This document shows, in pieces, positions 44,129-53,616 of a DNA stretch of 64,000 nt. The stretch is from Rhizobiales bacterium GAS188 (GTDB lineage Bacteria > Pseudomonadota > Alphaproteobacteria > Rhizobiales > Beijerinckiaceae): positions 4,340,001 through 4,404,000 of the forward strand of contig FNSS01000001.1 of NCBI GenBank assembly GCA_900104855.1. The letters are read 5' to 3'. The notes under the pieces were generated by a model. The model did not search any database. It worked only from the letters and a program-made list of their open reading frames with translations, and had not been told where the DNA came from. Each line of letters starts with the position of its first letter. The first letter of the stretch is position 1. A program made the translations under genes and the position numbers.

Positions 44129-45559
44129 CTATCTTTCTCGCAGGACTTCCTGCTGGTAGCGCATGAGCGGTGAGAGCAGATAGCTGATGATCCGGCGTGA
44201 CCCGGTCTTGATTTCGACCGTGACCGACATGCCGGGAGAGAGTTGAGCCAGCCTGCCCTCAACCTGCATCTGCGTGTGATCGAGCGTCACCCGCGCCGCG
44301 TAGGCTGGTTCTTGACCCTTGGTGTCACCAGAAGAGTTTTCCGCGGGGGGCTGTGGTGTGCGCAGGTTCTCATCGCGCTTGTCACCGGCGATGGCATCCC
44401 CTGAAACGCTGAGCACGCGCCCATGAAGGAGCCCGTAGCGTGTGAAATTGAATGTGTCGATCTTGATCTCAGCCTCTTGCCCTGGGAAAACGAAGCCAAT
44501 ATCGCGGTTCGATACCATAGCCTCGATCTCGAGGTCCGCATCGAGCGGCACGACCACGGCGAGCGCCTGGGCAGGTGTAACCACACCGCCTATCGTATGC
44601 ACGGAAAGCTGTTGGATGACGCCATCGACAGGCGAAGTCAGGATCTGCAGTTTGGCTTTCTGTTCGGCCTTGATCACATCCTGGGAAAGGCCCGCCGCCT
44701 TCTGTTCTGATTTCGCAAGATCGTCGGACAGCGTTCGGCCATATTCCGCCTCGGCCCTGGCGCGCGTCTCCTTCAGCACCGCAACTGCCGCGTCGATTTC
44801 GCGGCGTCGACTGCGCTGAACGAGAAGTTCATTCTGTTGGCTAAGGAGATCCTGCAATTCCGTCAGGTAAGCGATCTTCGATCCGAGATCTCTATCAAAC
44901 AGATTTTTGCGCATATTGGCCCGCTCCTGGAGCGGAGGAATGATCGCTTGGAGCTTGGCGATCGTAGCGGAAACGGTCTCGCCTTCGACCTTCTTTTGGG
45001 TGAGCTGCCGGTCAATCTCGGCGAGCTTTGCGCTGTGTTCGGCCGTCTGGGTCGCGAGGAAGCGGCGATACATCTCGGCGCGGGCCGGGCTCGCATCCGG
45101 CGGAGGCACGAAATCCTCGAGAGGATCGGCGTGCCCCGCGAGCGCCGCCTGCAGGCGTGCCATATCGAGCTTGGCGGCGATGAGGTCGCTTCGTGTATGC
45201 TCGACCTCCGTGTCGTTTATTGTCGGGTCGAGCTCAATCAGCAAGTCCCCGGCTTTGACGATCGCACCGTCGCGAACGTGAATGGCACGCACAACGCCCG
45301 TCTCGAATGGCTGGATGACCTTGGTTCGATCGTTCGGGATAACCTTGCCGGGTGCGGTCGCGACAATATCGACCGTGCCGAGCGACGCCCAGGCTAACGC
45401 AATGCAAAAGAAGGCTATGATCGTTGCCCCGATTGCGCGGCCGATCGGGGATGGCGGAGTCTCGACGACTTCAAGCGCCGCCGGCAGGAACGCCGTCTCA
45501 TAATCGCGGCGACGGCTCGGCCTGTCTGGAAATTTGACGATGTTCCTAGCGGCTGTCAT
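44129..45559 (-). CDS. T1SS membrane-fusion (HlyD family) protein, system 2
   Basis: 476 aa. The lead-in AFLPAALEVVETPPSP and the transmembrane helix (about 40-62) closely parallel the system-1 HlyD, as does the C-terminal IKTGSRRIISYLLSPL. Between them are the lipoyl-like half motifs (TKVIQPFETGVVRAI; SPVDGVIQ) and a long coiled coil (about 110-310). A low-complexity insert (PQPPAENSSGDTKGQEP, about 405-421) is specific to this copy. Its start overlaps the ABC-2 gene stop by 14 bp, so the two are translated together. It joins the ABC transporter to an outer-membrane channel encoded elsewhere. Confidence 0.92.
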   Translation of the reverse strand: MTAARNIVKFPDRPSRRRDYETAFLPAALEVVETPPSPIGRAIGATIIAFFCIALAWASLGTVDIVATAPGKVIPNDRTKVIQPFETGVVRAIHVRDGAIVKAGDLLIELDPTINDTEVEHTRSDLIAAKLDMARLQAALAGHADPLEDFVPPPDASPARAEMYRRFLATQTAEHSAKLAEIDRQLTQKKVEGETVSATIAKLQAIIPPLQERANMRKNLFDRDLGSKIAYLTELQDLLSQQNELLVQRSRRREIDAAVAVLKETRARAEAEYGRTLSDDLAKSEQKAAGLSQDVIKAEQKAKLQILTSPVDGVIQQLSVHTIGGVVTPAQALAVVVPLDADLEIEAMVSNRDIGFVFPGQEAEIKIDTFNFTRYGLLHGRVLSVSGDAIAGDKRDENLRTPQPPAENSSGDTKGQEPAYAARVTLDHTQMQVEGRLAQLSPGMSVTVEIKTGSRRIISYLLSPLMRYQQEVLRER

Positions 45560-47669
45560 GGAGCCCCGCTTGCAGGTAATGCAGATTGGCGTAGCGGCCG
45601 TTCGATCGGATCAAGTCGTCATGCGTGCCGTCTTCGACGATGCGGCCTCGCTCGATTGCGATGATACGATCGGCTCGACGCACCATGGAGAGACGGTGGG
45701 CAATGATGAAGACGGTGCGGCGCTCGGCAATGCGCCGCATATTATCCTGGATGATCCGCTCGCTTTCGTAATCCAGAGCGCTCGTCGCCTCATCGAAGAT
45801 CAGGATGCGAGGGTCCGCAACGAGAGCGCGGGCGATGGCGATGCGCTGGCGCTGTCCGCCGGAGAGGCCGACGCCGCGCTCGCCGATTATCGTGTCGTAG
45901 CCCTCCGAAAGTTCCAAGATGAACTCGTGCGCCCCGGCGAGCTTCGCCGCGCCGATGATCTGTTCGATCGGCATCGCCGGATCGGCGAGCGCGATGTTGT
46001 CGCGCACCGAACGATTGAAGAGCATATCCTCCTGCAAAACGACGCCGATCTGCCGGCGCAGCCATGCCGTGTCGACCATCGCAAGATCGACGCCGTCGAC
46101 GAGAACGCGACCGCTCTCTGGCACGTAGAGGCGCTGCAGGAGCTTGGCGAGCGTGCTCTTTCCCGATCCTGAAGAGCCGACCAGGCCGACGACCTGGCCT
46201 GCATGTGCCTCGAAGCTCACATCGTGCAGAATCTCCGGCCCGTCGACGCGATATCGGAAGCTGATATGCTCGAAAATGACATCCCCACGGATCGGGGGGA
46301 GCGCAGCGCGGCCTGGACTGGTGGTCAGCTCCGAGCGCGTATTGAGAATATCGCCGAGTCGTTCGATGGAGATCCGTGCCTGATGAAAATCCTGCCAGAT
46401 CTGGGCCAGTCGAAGCACCGGCGTGCTCACTCGGCTCGACAGCATGTTGAAGGCCACGAGCTCGCCGACGGTGAGGGTGCCGTCGATGACGAGCTTGGCG
46501 CCGAAGAAGAGAACGGCGGCCGTGACAAATTTGCTCACGAGCTGAATGGTCTGGCTCGCGATATTGCCGAGGCTGAGCACGCGGAAGCTCGCAGCCACGT
46601 AGGCGGCGAGCTGCTCTTCCCAACGGCGGTGCATTTGCGGCTCGACCGCCAGGGCTTTCAAGGTCTCGACACCGGTGATGCTCTCGACAAGGAAGGCTTG
46701 GTTTTCGGCCCCTCGCTGAAATTTTTCGTCGAGCCGCTTGCGAAAGATCGGCGTCGCACCCGCAGAAATCCCAAGATAGAAAGGAAAGGCGCTGAGAACA
46801 ATCAAGGTCAACAGCGGAGAATAGATGAACATCACGCCCAGGAAGACCACCGTAAACAGCAGATCGATGACGAGGGTGAGCGCTGAGCTCGTGAGGAAAT
46901 TGCGGATATTCTCGAGCTCGCGCACACGCGCGACCGAGTCCCCGACCCGCCGGGCCTGGAAATAGCCGAGCGGCAACGACATCAGGTGGCGAAACAGGCG
47001 CGCGCCAAGCTCGACATCTATTCGGTTCGTGGTGTGTGCGAAGAGATAGGTGCGCAGCGTACCGAGCACCGCCTCGAAGACTGCGATGGCGGCAAGGCCA
47101 ACGATCAGGACTTCGAGCGTGCTCAGCCCGCGATGTACCAGTACTTTGTCGATGACGACCTGAAAGAAGAGCGGGCTCAGGAGTGCGAACATCTGTAGGA
47201 AGAACGAAGCGGCAAGCACTTCGCCCAAGAGGCGGCGATATTTGTGAATTGCGCCCAGGAACCAAGTGATATCGAAGCGGCGCGAAAGATCCGAGAGCGA
47301 GGCGCGGCGCGCCATCAGCACCAGGTGGCCGTTCCAGAGCGCTTCGAATTCAGCGCGAGGCAGCGCCTCAGGCCGCGGCGCAGAAGGTCGCTGGACGAGG
47401 ACCTGGTCAGCGCCTACCTTACCCAGAATGAGGAAGCTGCCATCGTTTAGCGGTGCTATCGCCGGGAGCGGCGCGCGCGCCAGGCTGGCCCACCTTGTCT
47501 TGAAGGCACGCGCTTTCAGCCCAAACTCCTTTGCGCAGCGGAGCATTTCCACCACGCCGATCGTCGGTGAACCAAAGCGATGACGTAGCTGCGGCCCCTC
47601 GACAGCAACGCCGTGAAGCCGCAGGTACATCAGCAGCGTGGCGAGTCCCGGATCACCGTCTGTTGTCAT
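45546..47669 (-). CDS. T1SS ABC transporter with inactive C39-like domain (HlyB type), system 2
   Basis: 707 aa, start MTTDGDPG with AGGAG 8 nt upstream. The N-terminal C39-like domain lacks the catalytic cysteine (DPGLATLLMYLRLHG, Pro at the usual site), so it is a non-cleaving docking domain. The membrane domain is at about 150-420. The nucleotide-binding domain is intact: GSSGSGKST, LSGGQRQRIAIARAL, LIFDEATSALD. It is the first gene after element C and precedes HlyD-2 and giant 3. The likely cargo is giant 3, and possibly giant 2, whose own operon carries no transporter. Confidence 0.94.
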   Translation of the reverse strand: MTTDGDPGLATLLMYLRLHGVAVEGPQLRHRFGSPTIGVVEMLRCAKEFGLKARAFKTRWASLARAPLPAIAPLNDGSFLILGKVGADQVLVQRPSAPRPEALPRAEFEALWNGHLVLMARRASLSDLSRRFDITWFLGAIHKYRRLLGEVLAASFFLQMFALLSPLFFQVVIDKVLVHRGLSTLEVLIVGLAAIAVFEAVLGTLRTYLFAHTTNRIDVELGARLFRHLMSLPLGYFQARRVGDSVARVRELENIRNFLTSSALTLVIDLLFTVVFLGVMFIYSPLLTLIVLSAFPFYLGISAGATPIFRKRLDEKFQRGAENQAFLVESITGVETLKALAVEPQMHRRWEEQLAAYVAASFRVLSLGNIASQTIQLVSKFVTAAVLFFGAKLVIDGTLTVGELVAFNMLSSRVSTPVLRLAQIWQDFHQARISIERLGDILNTRSELTTSPGRAALPPIRGDVIFEHISFRYRVDGPEILHDVSFEAHAGQVVGLVGSSGSGKSTLAKLLQRLYVPESGRVLVDGVDLAMVDTAWLRRQIGVVLQEDMLFNRSVRDNIALADPAMPIEQIIGAAKLAGAHEFILELSEGYDTIIGERGVGLSGGQRQRIAIARALVADPRILIFDEATSALDYESERIIQDNMRRIAERRTVFIIAHRLSMVRRADRIIAIERGRIVEDGTHDDLIRSNGRYANLHYLQAGLHDSR

Positions 47670-47958
47670 AGGCGGGCTCCTATGGTTTGTCCCGCACTAG
47701 GCAATCGTTCGTTTGTCGTTGCATCGGCTCATTCACCTTGACGCACGTCCGGCCGGAGACGCCGCATGCCGTCTACTGGTAGCGAAGCGCAGGCGGGTGA
47801 CTGCGAAGTCGGGGCCGTTGAGGGCACCTGGGACAGCTTCGGCGGCCACCTTGCCGGCGCATGGAATCGGAATTGGCCAGCTGCCGCGCCAAAACGCGAT
47901 CGGGATGTCCACTGGCGATTCCTCTGCGTGAGACAGTCAGAGGGTCAGGGACATAACG
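47670..47958. other. Long leader of the ABC-2 / giant-3 operon
   Basis: About 290 bp between the -10-like box of element C and the ABC-2 start. No gene was recognised on either strand; short readings here have no known relatives. Confidence 0.4.
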
Positions 47959-48044
47959 CTATACGTGCCAGCGATTTTGAGCCTGGCTAAAACGCATTAT
48001 CACCAGGTGCTAGAAGAGTTACGATCAATACTCACAAATAGGTA
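47959..48044 (-). promoter_or_regulatory. Shared upstream element C (before ABC-2 / giant-3 operon)
   Basis: Box 1 at 48029-48044 is TACTCACAAATAGGTA (plus strand), identical to element A. Box 2 at 47981-48000 reads ATAATGCGTTTTAGCCAGGC on the minus strand. TATAGC lies at 47964-47959, 22 nt after TTAGC, preceded by GGCACG as in element A. The ferredoxin-reductase gene ends at 48071, 26 bp upstream of box 1, so the element lies in non-coding DNA. Confidence 0.62.
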
Positions 48045-48070
48045 GCGCTCCCCGGAGGCTGCGGTCGGCT

Positions 48071-49108
48071 TCACCCAGCCTGCACGGCGCCGGGCGCCTC
48101 GAGTCTGGCGCTGAACCAGTCGATGCCACGCGACAGCAAGCCGGCCCCCTCGGCGCCGTCCGGGGCGGGGGCGAAGGGATCCATATAGCACTTGGCGTTT
48201 GCCGCTTCGGCAATGCCAGCAACGCTTTCCACCATCGCGGGTACGCCTGCCGTGTAGACGACGTCGCGCTCGGATAATGCCGGCAGATGATCCGTCGGGA
48301 GGCCCTCCCGAACGACCTTCGTCAGGGACTGAGGTTCGAATACGACCGGAACGATGGTCACGTTGCGAAAGGTCGCCAGCTGGCACAGGGCGGGGATCAT
48401 GTAGAGCGATTCGAGATTGCGGGCGCCCACCACAAGCGTCAGCGGCCGCTCGGGCCTTTCCCGCATGGCCGCATCGGCAATCGACCACATCGGGGCGAAG
48501 CCGGTACCTCCCGCCACGAGCACAAGCCGGCGGGTGCGATGCGAACGCAGATAGGCCGAGCCCAGCGGGCCCAGAAGCTTCACGCGATGTCCCACACGAA
48601 CCCTATTCCCCAAGGCCGAGGAAACACGGCCGCCCGGGACGAGTCGCACATGAAACCGGATGAGATGGTCGTCTTCGGGGCCTTCGAGGGGAATTGTGGG
48701 GCTATAGCATCTTGCGGGAAGGCCGCGGAACTTCACCTTGTAGTGCTGACCCGGAAGGTAGTCGGTAGGCTGCGAAACCTCGACGCAGACTTCGACGACG
48801 TCTGGCGCCAAGCGATTGAGGCTGGTGACGCGCCCGGATTCTGTGCAGATCCCGGGCACGTCTTCGACGGCGACCTTCACGTCCGAGATGATGCGACACT
48901 GGCAGGCATGCACCTCTCCGGAGTCGCTCGTCTGTCCGCCGAAGACCCGTCCTTCGAGCACGCGTACGCGGCAAGTGCCGCAATAGCCGGAGCGGCAATC
49001 ATGGGGAATATCGACACCACTCATCAGCGCTGCGTCGAGCAGCAGGTCGCCGCTGCGCGCCGAGAAGGCCTCACCGTTCACCTCGACCTTGCGAAGCCTG
49101 CTCATCAT
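48071..49108 (-). CDS. 2Fe-2S ferredoxin / flavin reductase (oxygenase-reductase type)
   Basis: 345 aa from MMSRLRK; the ATG overlaps the cytochrome gene stop as ATGA, and a longer reading into that gene is rejected. The N-terminal plant-type ferredoxin domain has Cys38, Cys43, Cys46 (DCRSGYCGTC) and Cys69 (HACQC). The reductase part has the flavin motif RCYSPT and the NAD(P)-binding VLVAGGTGFAPM. This order (Fe-S first) is that of electron-transfer components of oxygenases and CDP-deoxysugar reductases. No oxygenase is adjacent. The preceding membrane cytochrome b/haem-binding fusion gene is translationally coupled to it, so the two probably form one redox chain from NAD(P)H to haem. Confidence 0.88.
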   Translation of the reverse strand: MMSRLRKVEVNGEAFSARSGDLLLDAALMSGVDIPHDCRSGYCGTCRVRVLEGRVFGGQTSDSGEVHACQCRIISDVKVAVEDVPGICTESGRVTSLNRLAPDVVEVCVEVSQPTDYLPGQHYKVKFRGLPARCYSPTIPLEGPEDDHLIRFHVRLVPGGRVSSALGNRVRVGHRVKLLGPLGSAYLRSHRTRRLVLVAGGTGFAPMWSIADAAMRERPERPLTLVVGARNLESLYMIPALCQLATFRNVTIVPVVFEPQSLTKVVREGLPTDHLPALSERDVVYTAGVPAMVESVAGIAEAANAKCYMDPFAPAPDGAEGAGLLSRGIDWFSARLEAPGAVQAG

Positions 49109-51051
49109 TCCACCTCGAGGCGAATGGGGCGAACGTGCCTGGTGTGGCGTATCTGCGAATGGTCGAAAGCTGCCACGCGCATATACGTGCCGTTGCCGAT
49201 CGGGACATGGAAGGGGCTCTTCGTATCGAGGAGGCGGGTAGCCTTGAGCGCCCAACGCCCCGAAGCCCAACGCGCCGCGAAGCGCACCGCGGCGCGATCA
49301 CCGGAAAACTGGCCGGAGATGATGACGCCGGGGATGATGGTGCCCACCGGGATCCCTGCATCGACCTCTTCGGAATAGGGCGTCGATTCCGCTTCGGTCA
49401 TGTACCAGCGAGCGCCATCGCTCTCGCCGACGTTGGGATCGAGGTCGATCTTTCCCAGCGCCGCCACGGTCGCCTTGTAGTCCGTGGGCAGGCGCCGCGG
49501 CTTGACCGGTTCTCGGTATCTATCCGGAGGGCGCGGCTCGAAATTATCCGAATAGTTCGCCGTGCCGGGATCGGGCGCGAACCCACCTCGATACGGGACC
49601 GTGCCGTCGCGCTCCTCTTGTGTCGGCTCCTTCGGGGGGCCGAAATAGCCATCGTCCATCCACCCGGATGTGCCGCTGCTGGTCGCCTTCCACAGCCAGA
49701 CATCGACGAGCGCGCCATCCTCCAAGGTGTAATGCAGGCCGCGCCCGGACAAGGCACCCGGCTTCCCGGCAGCCGGTGTCGTCCCGGCATGGAAGGTCCG
49801 GTCTCCAGCCAGGACCGCATTCGATCTGGTCAGCAGGACAGAGAATTTGTCCTCGCTGTAGGCGTGCTCGTCTCCAACCTCGTATCCTTGTTTGAGAAGG
49901 TGCCATCCGTCGGCCTGCTTCATCAGCGGCAGCTGTTTCAATGAGCGGGTGGGATCCTCCCAGATGAACAGGAAATAGGCCGATGTGCCGTCATGGACTG
50001 CGCGGATCTCGACCGTCGTCTCGCCCTCCTTGTCGAAATTGCCGCCATGCACGGTCATCACGCGAAGGGAACGTGCCTTCCGCCAGACCGGATCGGAGGT
50101 GTCTCCATCGAGCCGCGGCGCCTCGGCTGCTTCGATGCGGCTAATGTGCAAGGTGTCGACCGCCTCCCGATCGACGGCGACGAGGCAAGCAACTCCGATG
50201 AGCGCGGCCGCGGTTGCGACCACGAACGGATTGGCTTGGAGCACGACCCCGCGCTGGCGCATCCTGTCGGCTTCGCCCGCAGTTTCAGCCTGCGGACGCT
50301 GTCCCGGCGTCTCTGGGAGCTGTGCGGAGGTCAAACGATCGCGCGAGGCATCGGCTCCCGCCGCTTCAGCCTGCCGGGGCGCATGTTCGGGATCGTCCGA
50401 TCGATCGCGCTCGAGTTCCCGTGCTTGGCGCGTCGTCGTCGGCTGCGCGGGCGGGTCGGTGAGAAGCGCCAGCAGCTCCATCGGATCGAAGCGAGGCGGT
50501 GGGGGCGGGAGAGGTGCCGGCCGGAAGATGCGAAGAAGCTGCGCGACCCCTCCAAGTCTCCAATGCGCCAGCACATGCGAGAGCACGTAGCCGAGGATAA
50601 CCCACATTCCCGACCAGTGAATGTTGAGCAGGGCACTGTTGGCGTAGTCAAAATAGAGCAGGCCGCCGGTCACGAATTCGCAGACCAGCGTGACATAGAA
50701 AAGCCAGTAGAGGATCACGTTGACGGCGCCCCACCGTACCTGGCTGCTGCCGAACAGGCCAACCAATCGGACGCGGTCGAGCCGGATGCGACTGGCGAGA
50801 CCGGCGAGCGACACATAAATCGCATAGGCGACGGCCACTGCGACGAGCACGAGGGCCGCCTGAATATGGGTCGTCCATACCGCGGCCCTCGGCAGCACGC
50901 CGTCCAAGAAGTTGATCCAGCTTCGACCTGGATCTTCGGCCGCTATCTTCAACCCGGTGACAGCCGCGATCGCAAACGAGCCAACCAGCAACCAATGCAG
51001 AATAAGCGTGCCGTAGTCTGTCTTGCGGGTTCGGATCGTCCGTCGCTTCAT
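49105..51051 (-). CDS. Cytochrome b561-like domain fused to ethylbenzene-dehydrogenase-like haem-binding domain
   Basis: 648 aa, with GGAGACAGG directly before the ATG. The N-terminal 170 residues contain four transmembrane helices with candidate haem-ligand histidines (LILHWLL, THIQAAL, IHWSG, LSHVLAHW), as in prokaryotic cytochrome b561 or hydrogenase cytochrome b. A Pro- and charge-rich linker (about 178-265) follows, then a fifth helix (FVVATAAALIGVACLVAV). After that comes a periplasmic domain of about 350 residues whose start (APRLDGDTSDPVWRKARSL), middle (WEDPTRSLKQLPL) and EDKFSVLL motif match the EB_dh family of haem-b proteins, the gamma subunits of dimethylsulfide/ethylbenzene dehydrogenases. 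No molybdenum subunit is present. It probably passes electrons across the membrane; the physiological partner is unknown. Confidence 0.82.
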   Translation of the reverse strand: MKRRTIRTRKTDYGTLILHWLLVGSFAIAAVTGLKIAAEDPGRSWINFLDGVLPRAAVWTTHIQAALVLVAVAVAYAIYVSLAGLASRIRLDRVRLVGLFGSSQVRWGAVNVILYWLFYVTLVCEFVTGGLLYFDYANSALLNIHWSGMWVILGYVLSHVLAHWRLGGVAQLLRIFRPAPLPPPPPRFDPMELLALLTDPPAQPTTTRQARELERDRSDDPEHAPRQAEAAGADASRDRLTSAQLPETPGQRPQAETAGEADRMRQRGVVLQANPFVVATAAALIGVACLVAVDREAVDTLHISRIEAAEAPRLDGDTSDPVWRKARSLRVMTVHGGNFDKEGETTVEIRAVHDGTSAYFLFIWEDPTRSLKQLPLMKQADGWHLLKQGYEVGDEHAYSEDKFSVLLTRSNAVLAGDRTFHAGTTPAAGKPGALSGRGLHYTLEDGALVDVWLWKATSSGTSGWMDDGYFGPPKEPTQEERDGTVPYRGGFAPDPGTANYSDNFEPRPPDRYREPVKPRRLPTDYKATVAALGKIDLDPNVGESDGARWYMTEAESTPYSEEVDAGIPVGTIIPGVIISGQFSGDRAAVRFAARWASGRWALKATRLLDTKSPFHVPIGNGTYMRVAAFDHSQIRHTRHVRPIRLEVE

Positions 51052-51414
51052 CCTGTCTCCATTCGCGCTGTCCGAATTGTGCCGGCCCTGACGCCGAGGC
51101 GGTGCTTGGGCCGGGTCGCTGGCTGGAATGAGGGCACGCCCGCAGGCCCGCGCGGACCTTCATCGTCACAACTCGTCTCGAGCGACCAGAGCGGATGGTT
51201 GGGGACCCCCGCGGACATGTTGCCCGCCAAACTCGTAGGGCGTTCTTCCACAATCGTTAAAGGAGTGTCCCGCCGCCGCCGATTCCTTGCGAACCGCAAT
51301 GCCGGGACACCATCTGCTCCAATGCTCGTCCTAGGTTTCAAAACAGGGATGAGAGAGATTTTCCCGGCGCCTGACGCTAACCCCACATATGTTCGTAATG
51401 CATGTGGCTGGTCG
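51052..51414. other. Intergenic region upstream of the cytochrome/reductase operon
   Basis: About 360 bp between the end of the two-repeat protein gene and the cytochrome gene. A minus-strand reading crosses it and overlaps both neighbours, but its composition and lack of relatives argue against a gene. It should hold the cytochrome promoter; no boxes could be placed confidently. Confidence 0.45.
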
Positions 51415-53034
51415 TTACCGGCAGTGTTTGCGTGAGGTCGTAGGGCGTCCCCCGCCCGCGGGAGTGTTGTTGCCGGCAAAGTCGGCAGCATTGGCCGCCA
51501 ATGCTCCGGCGGCGGCTTGAACGAGAGCGACATCTTCCTCCCTGAGACCGTGGATCAGCGCGTCGGCGACCGTGCCGTTCGTGCCCTGCTTGGCGAGCTC
51601 ATTGTCAAACCGGGCGGCGAACACGCCAGCTTGCGCAGGCGCGAAAGTGAAGTTTTGCGCGTCTCGCACATCGGCCTTGATTTCGTGGATCAAGGCGTTG
51701 ATCGCCTGATCATCGTCTGAGCCCACGAGTTTGAGGGCCTCCTGGCCGAGGCTGTTGGATTCCGCGATGAAGTGATTGATGAAGGCCGTCTGGTCCGCAC
51801 TGTCCTGAAACGGCTTTGGAGCGTGGAGCAGATCCGGAAGAGGCGCAAAGCCGTTCGCGCCCCCTTGCGTCGCCATGCTCAGCAAATTCGCGTCACCCTG
51901 GACGATATCGATGATATCGCGCTGGATGTCGTTGACTTCTTTGGGCGCGGTCGGGTCGACGCCGACATTCTTGACGGCCTGAATTTCCAGATTCAACTGA
52001 TGTACGATCACATCGGCATGGATACCGGTCAGGCCTTGGAATAGATCGGAGTGGTCGTCGATCAGTTCTTTCAGATCGCTCTGAGTGACCTTGAGATCAG
52101 CGAGCACGCTCGCCTTGTTGCCGCTCCAGATGCCCCCGACCATCATGGTGGTGGCGTCGTTGAAGATGGCGCCGATCTCGGCGAAATTGTCCGCGGGCTG
52201 GTCCGCAGGCGGGACCGGGGTGGGCGAGGGAGGAGAGCCCAGAGCGTGGTTGTTGCCGCTGAAGTCGGCTGCGTTTGCGGCCAAGGCCTGAGCGGCATCG
52301 TTGACAAGATTGGCATTGCCGGTCTGGAGCCCGTGAATGAGGTCGTTGGCGATTGTGCCGTTATTGCCGTTCAGATCGAGCTCATTGGCAAAGCGAGCGG
52401 CGAAAACCCCGCCCTGCTGAGCATCGAATGTGCTCGCATTGTTTTCGAAGGTCTGAATATGCTGGACCAATGTATTGATCGCCGCCGTATTGGTTGACCC
52501 GACGAGAGCGATGGCCTGTTGACCTAAGCTGCTGGAATCGGCAACGAACTGAGCCACGAAGGCGGTCTGCGCGGCATTGTCTTGGAACGGGGTCGGAGCA
52601 TTCAGCAGATCTGGAAGCGTCGCAAAGCCATTCGCGCCTCCCGCGGTCGCCAGCGCCTGCAGATGCGTGTCGCCTTGGACGATATCGATGATGTCGCGTT
52701 GAATGTCGTTGATCGCCTTCACGTCGAAACCGGCGCCGAAGACGAGGCCGCTGCCGGGGGCTCCCGGGCCCGTCCCATTGGCGACTTCTTTTACGGCCTC
52801 GATCTCGAGATTGAGCTGATTGACGATGTCCTGGACGTGGATGGCGGTAATGCCCGGGAACTGACCGGGATCTTGCTGGAGCTGCTGCTGCAAACCGGTC
52901 TGAACCGTCTGGAGGTCGTTGAGAATCGGCGTGGCGTTGCCGCCCATATTGGCGGTATTCCAGACCCCTCCAACTAGCATCGTGGTCGCGTCGTTAAAGG
53001 CGGCGCCGATCTCGGCAAGGGTTGGATTTGCCAT
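51415..53034 (-). CDS. Two-repeat protein of unknown family, candidate substrate of the PrtD-type T1SS
   Basis: 539 aa from MANPTLAEIG (GGAAA about 10 nt upstream; an upstream TTG at 53067 is less likely). It consists of two homologous halves, about residues 5-270 and 290-520, joined by a Pro-rich linker (SPPSPTPVPPADQP). Both halves share AEIGA.FNDATTM.VGG.W, NDIQRDIIDIVQGD, GGANGFA.LPDLL.AP.PFQD and ALAANAADF.GNN. It is acidic, poor in Cys (only one, near the C-terminus), rich in A, N, D and Q, and has no Sec signal. I do not recognise the family. It is divergent from the ABC/HlyD pair at 53617-57029, a typical place for a type I cargo; that role is inferred. Confidence 0.82.
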   Translation of the reverse strand: MANPTLAEIGAAFNDATTMLVGGVWNTANMGGNATPILNDLQTVQTGLQQQLQQDPGQFPGITAIHVQDIVNQLNLEIEAVKEVANGTGPGAPGSGLVFGAGFDVKAINDIQRDIIDIVQGDTHLQALATAGGANGFATLPDLLNAPTPFQDNAAQTAFVAQFVADSSSLGQQAIALVGSTNTAAINTLVQHIQTFENNASTFDAQQGGVFAARFANELDLNGNNGTIANDLIHGLQTGNANLVNDAAQALAANAADFSGNNHALGSPPSPTPVPPADQPADNFAEIGAIFNDATTMMVGGIWSGNKASVLADLKVTQSDLKELIDDHSDLFQGLTGIHADVIVHQLNLEIQAVKNVGVDPTAPKEVNDIQRDIIDIVQGDANLLSMATQGGANGFAPLPDLLHAPKPFQDSADQTAFINHFIAESNSLGQEALKLVGSDDDQAINALIHEIKADVRDAQNFTFAPAQAGVFAARFDNELAKQGTNGTVADALIHGLREEDVALVQAAAGALAANAADFAGNNTPAGGGRPTTSRKHCR

Positions 53035-53616
53035 GTTGACGGTTTCCTTTTTTGAATTGGCCGGCAAAAAAGTAGTAGTCCTCAGTCGCTGTTTACGCGA
53101 TCCCTTGGTAGCTTTTTATTCATGAATTTGACGAGAGCGCGAATTTGTTGGCCGCGAGCGTGACCGAAACTGGGTGATTTGAAGGCACGCAGTCAAAAAA
53201 GGAAGCTCTCTCCCGAAGCGCCGCCTCGAAAAATGCCAGGATCTTCAAATACCTGGACAGGAGAGTGGGATCTTGGCCTTGGCAAATCATTCCGCGAGTG
53301 AGTCCAACCTGGTTGCCGACTTCATTTTGTCACGGTTTCAACAAAGAAGCGTGGACAGAAGTATCGCCGAAAGCCCGTTCAGGTCGTGGCGCTTTGATTT
53401 CGCCGGGCGAAACACGTGTAGCGCCGAGTCTTGGCGACCGAAGAATTTGCCTTCGCGACCGAAGAATTTGCCAGGAGCGCCCACGAGAGATCTCGCGATC
53501 TCATCAACATCGTGGGGGGCGGCGGTCCTTAAGTTTAACTGGGAGCACCCGCTGTCCAAGAGAGTAATCACAAAGAAGTCGTGCGTGGCTCGCTCGGGCT
53601 CAAATACAATCGATCG
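53035..53616. other. Divergent promoter region of the PrtD-type T1SS and its neighbour
   Basis: About 580 bp, partly AT-rich near 53035-53210. A plus-strand reading of 122 codons (53273-53641) overlaps the transporter start and has no known relatives; I do not call it. The only structure seen is the short tandem repeat at 53434-53472. Confidence 0.45.
53434..53472 (+). repeat. 18-bp direct repeat with 21-bp period
   Basis: GCGACCGAAGAATTTGCC occurs at 53434-53451 and again at 53455-53472, separated by TTC, about 150 bp upstream of the T1SS ABC gene. The period is a multiple of three and of two helical turns. Confidence 0.85.

Noticed and set aside
51048-51533. 161-codon minus-strand reading spanning the gap before the cytochrome gene
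   Set aside because: It overlaps the end of the two-repeat protein gene and has Pro/Arg-rich composition without relatives. The 4-bp overlap with the cytochrome start is probably chance.
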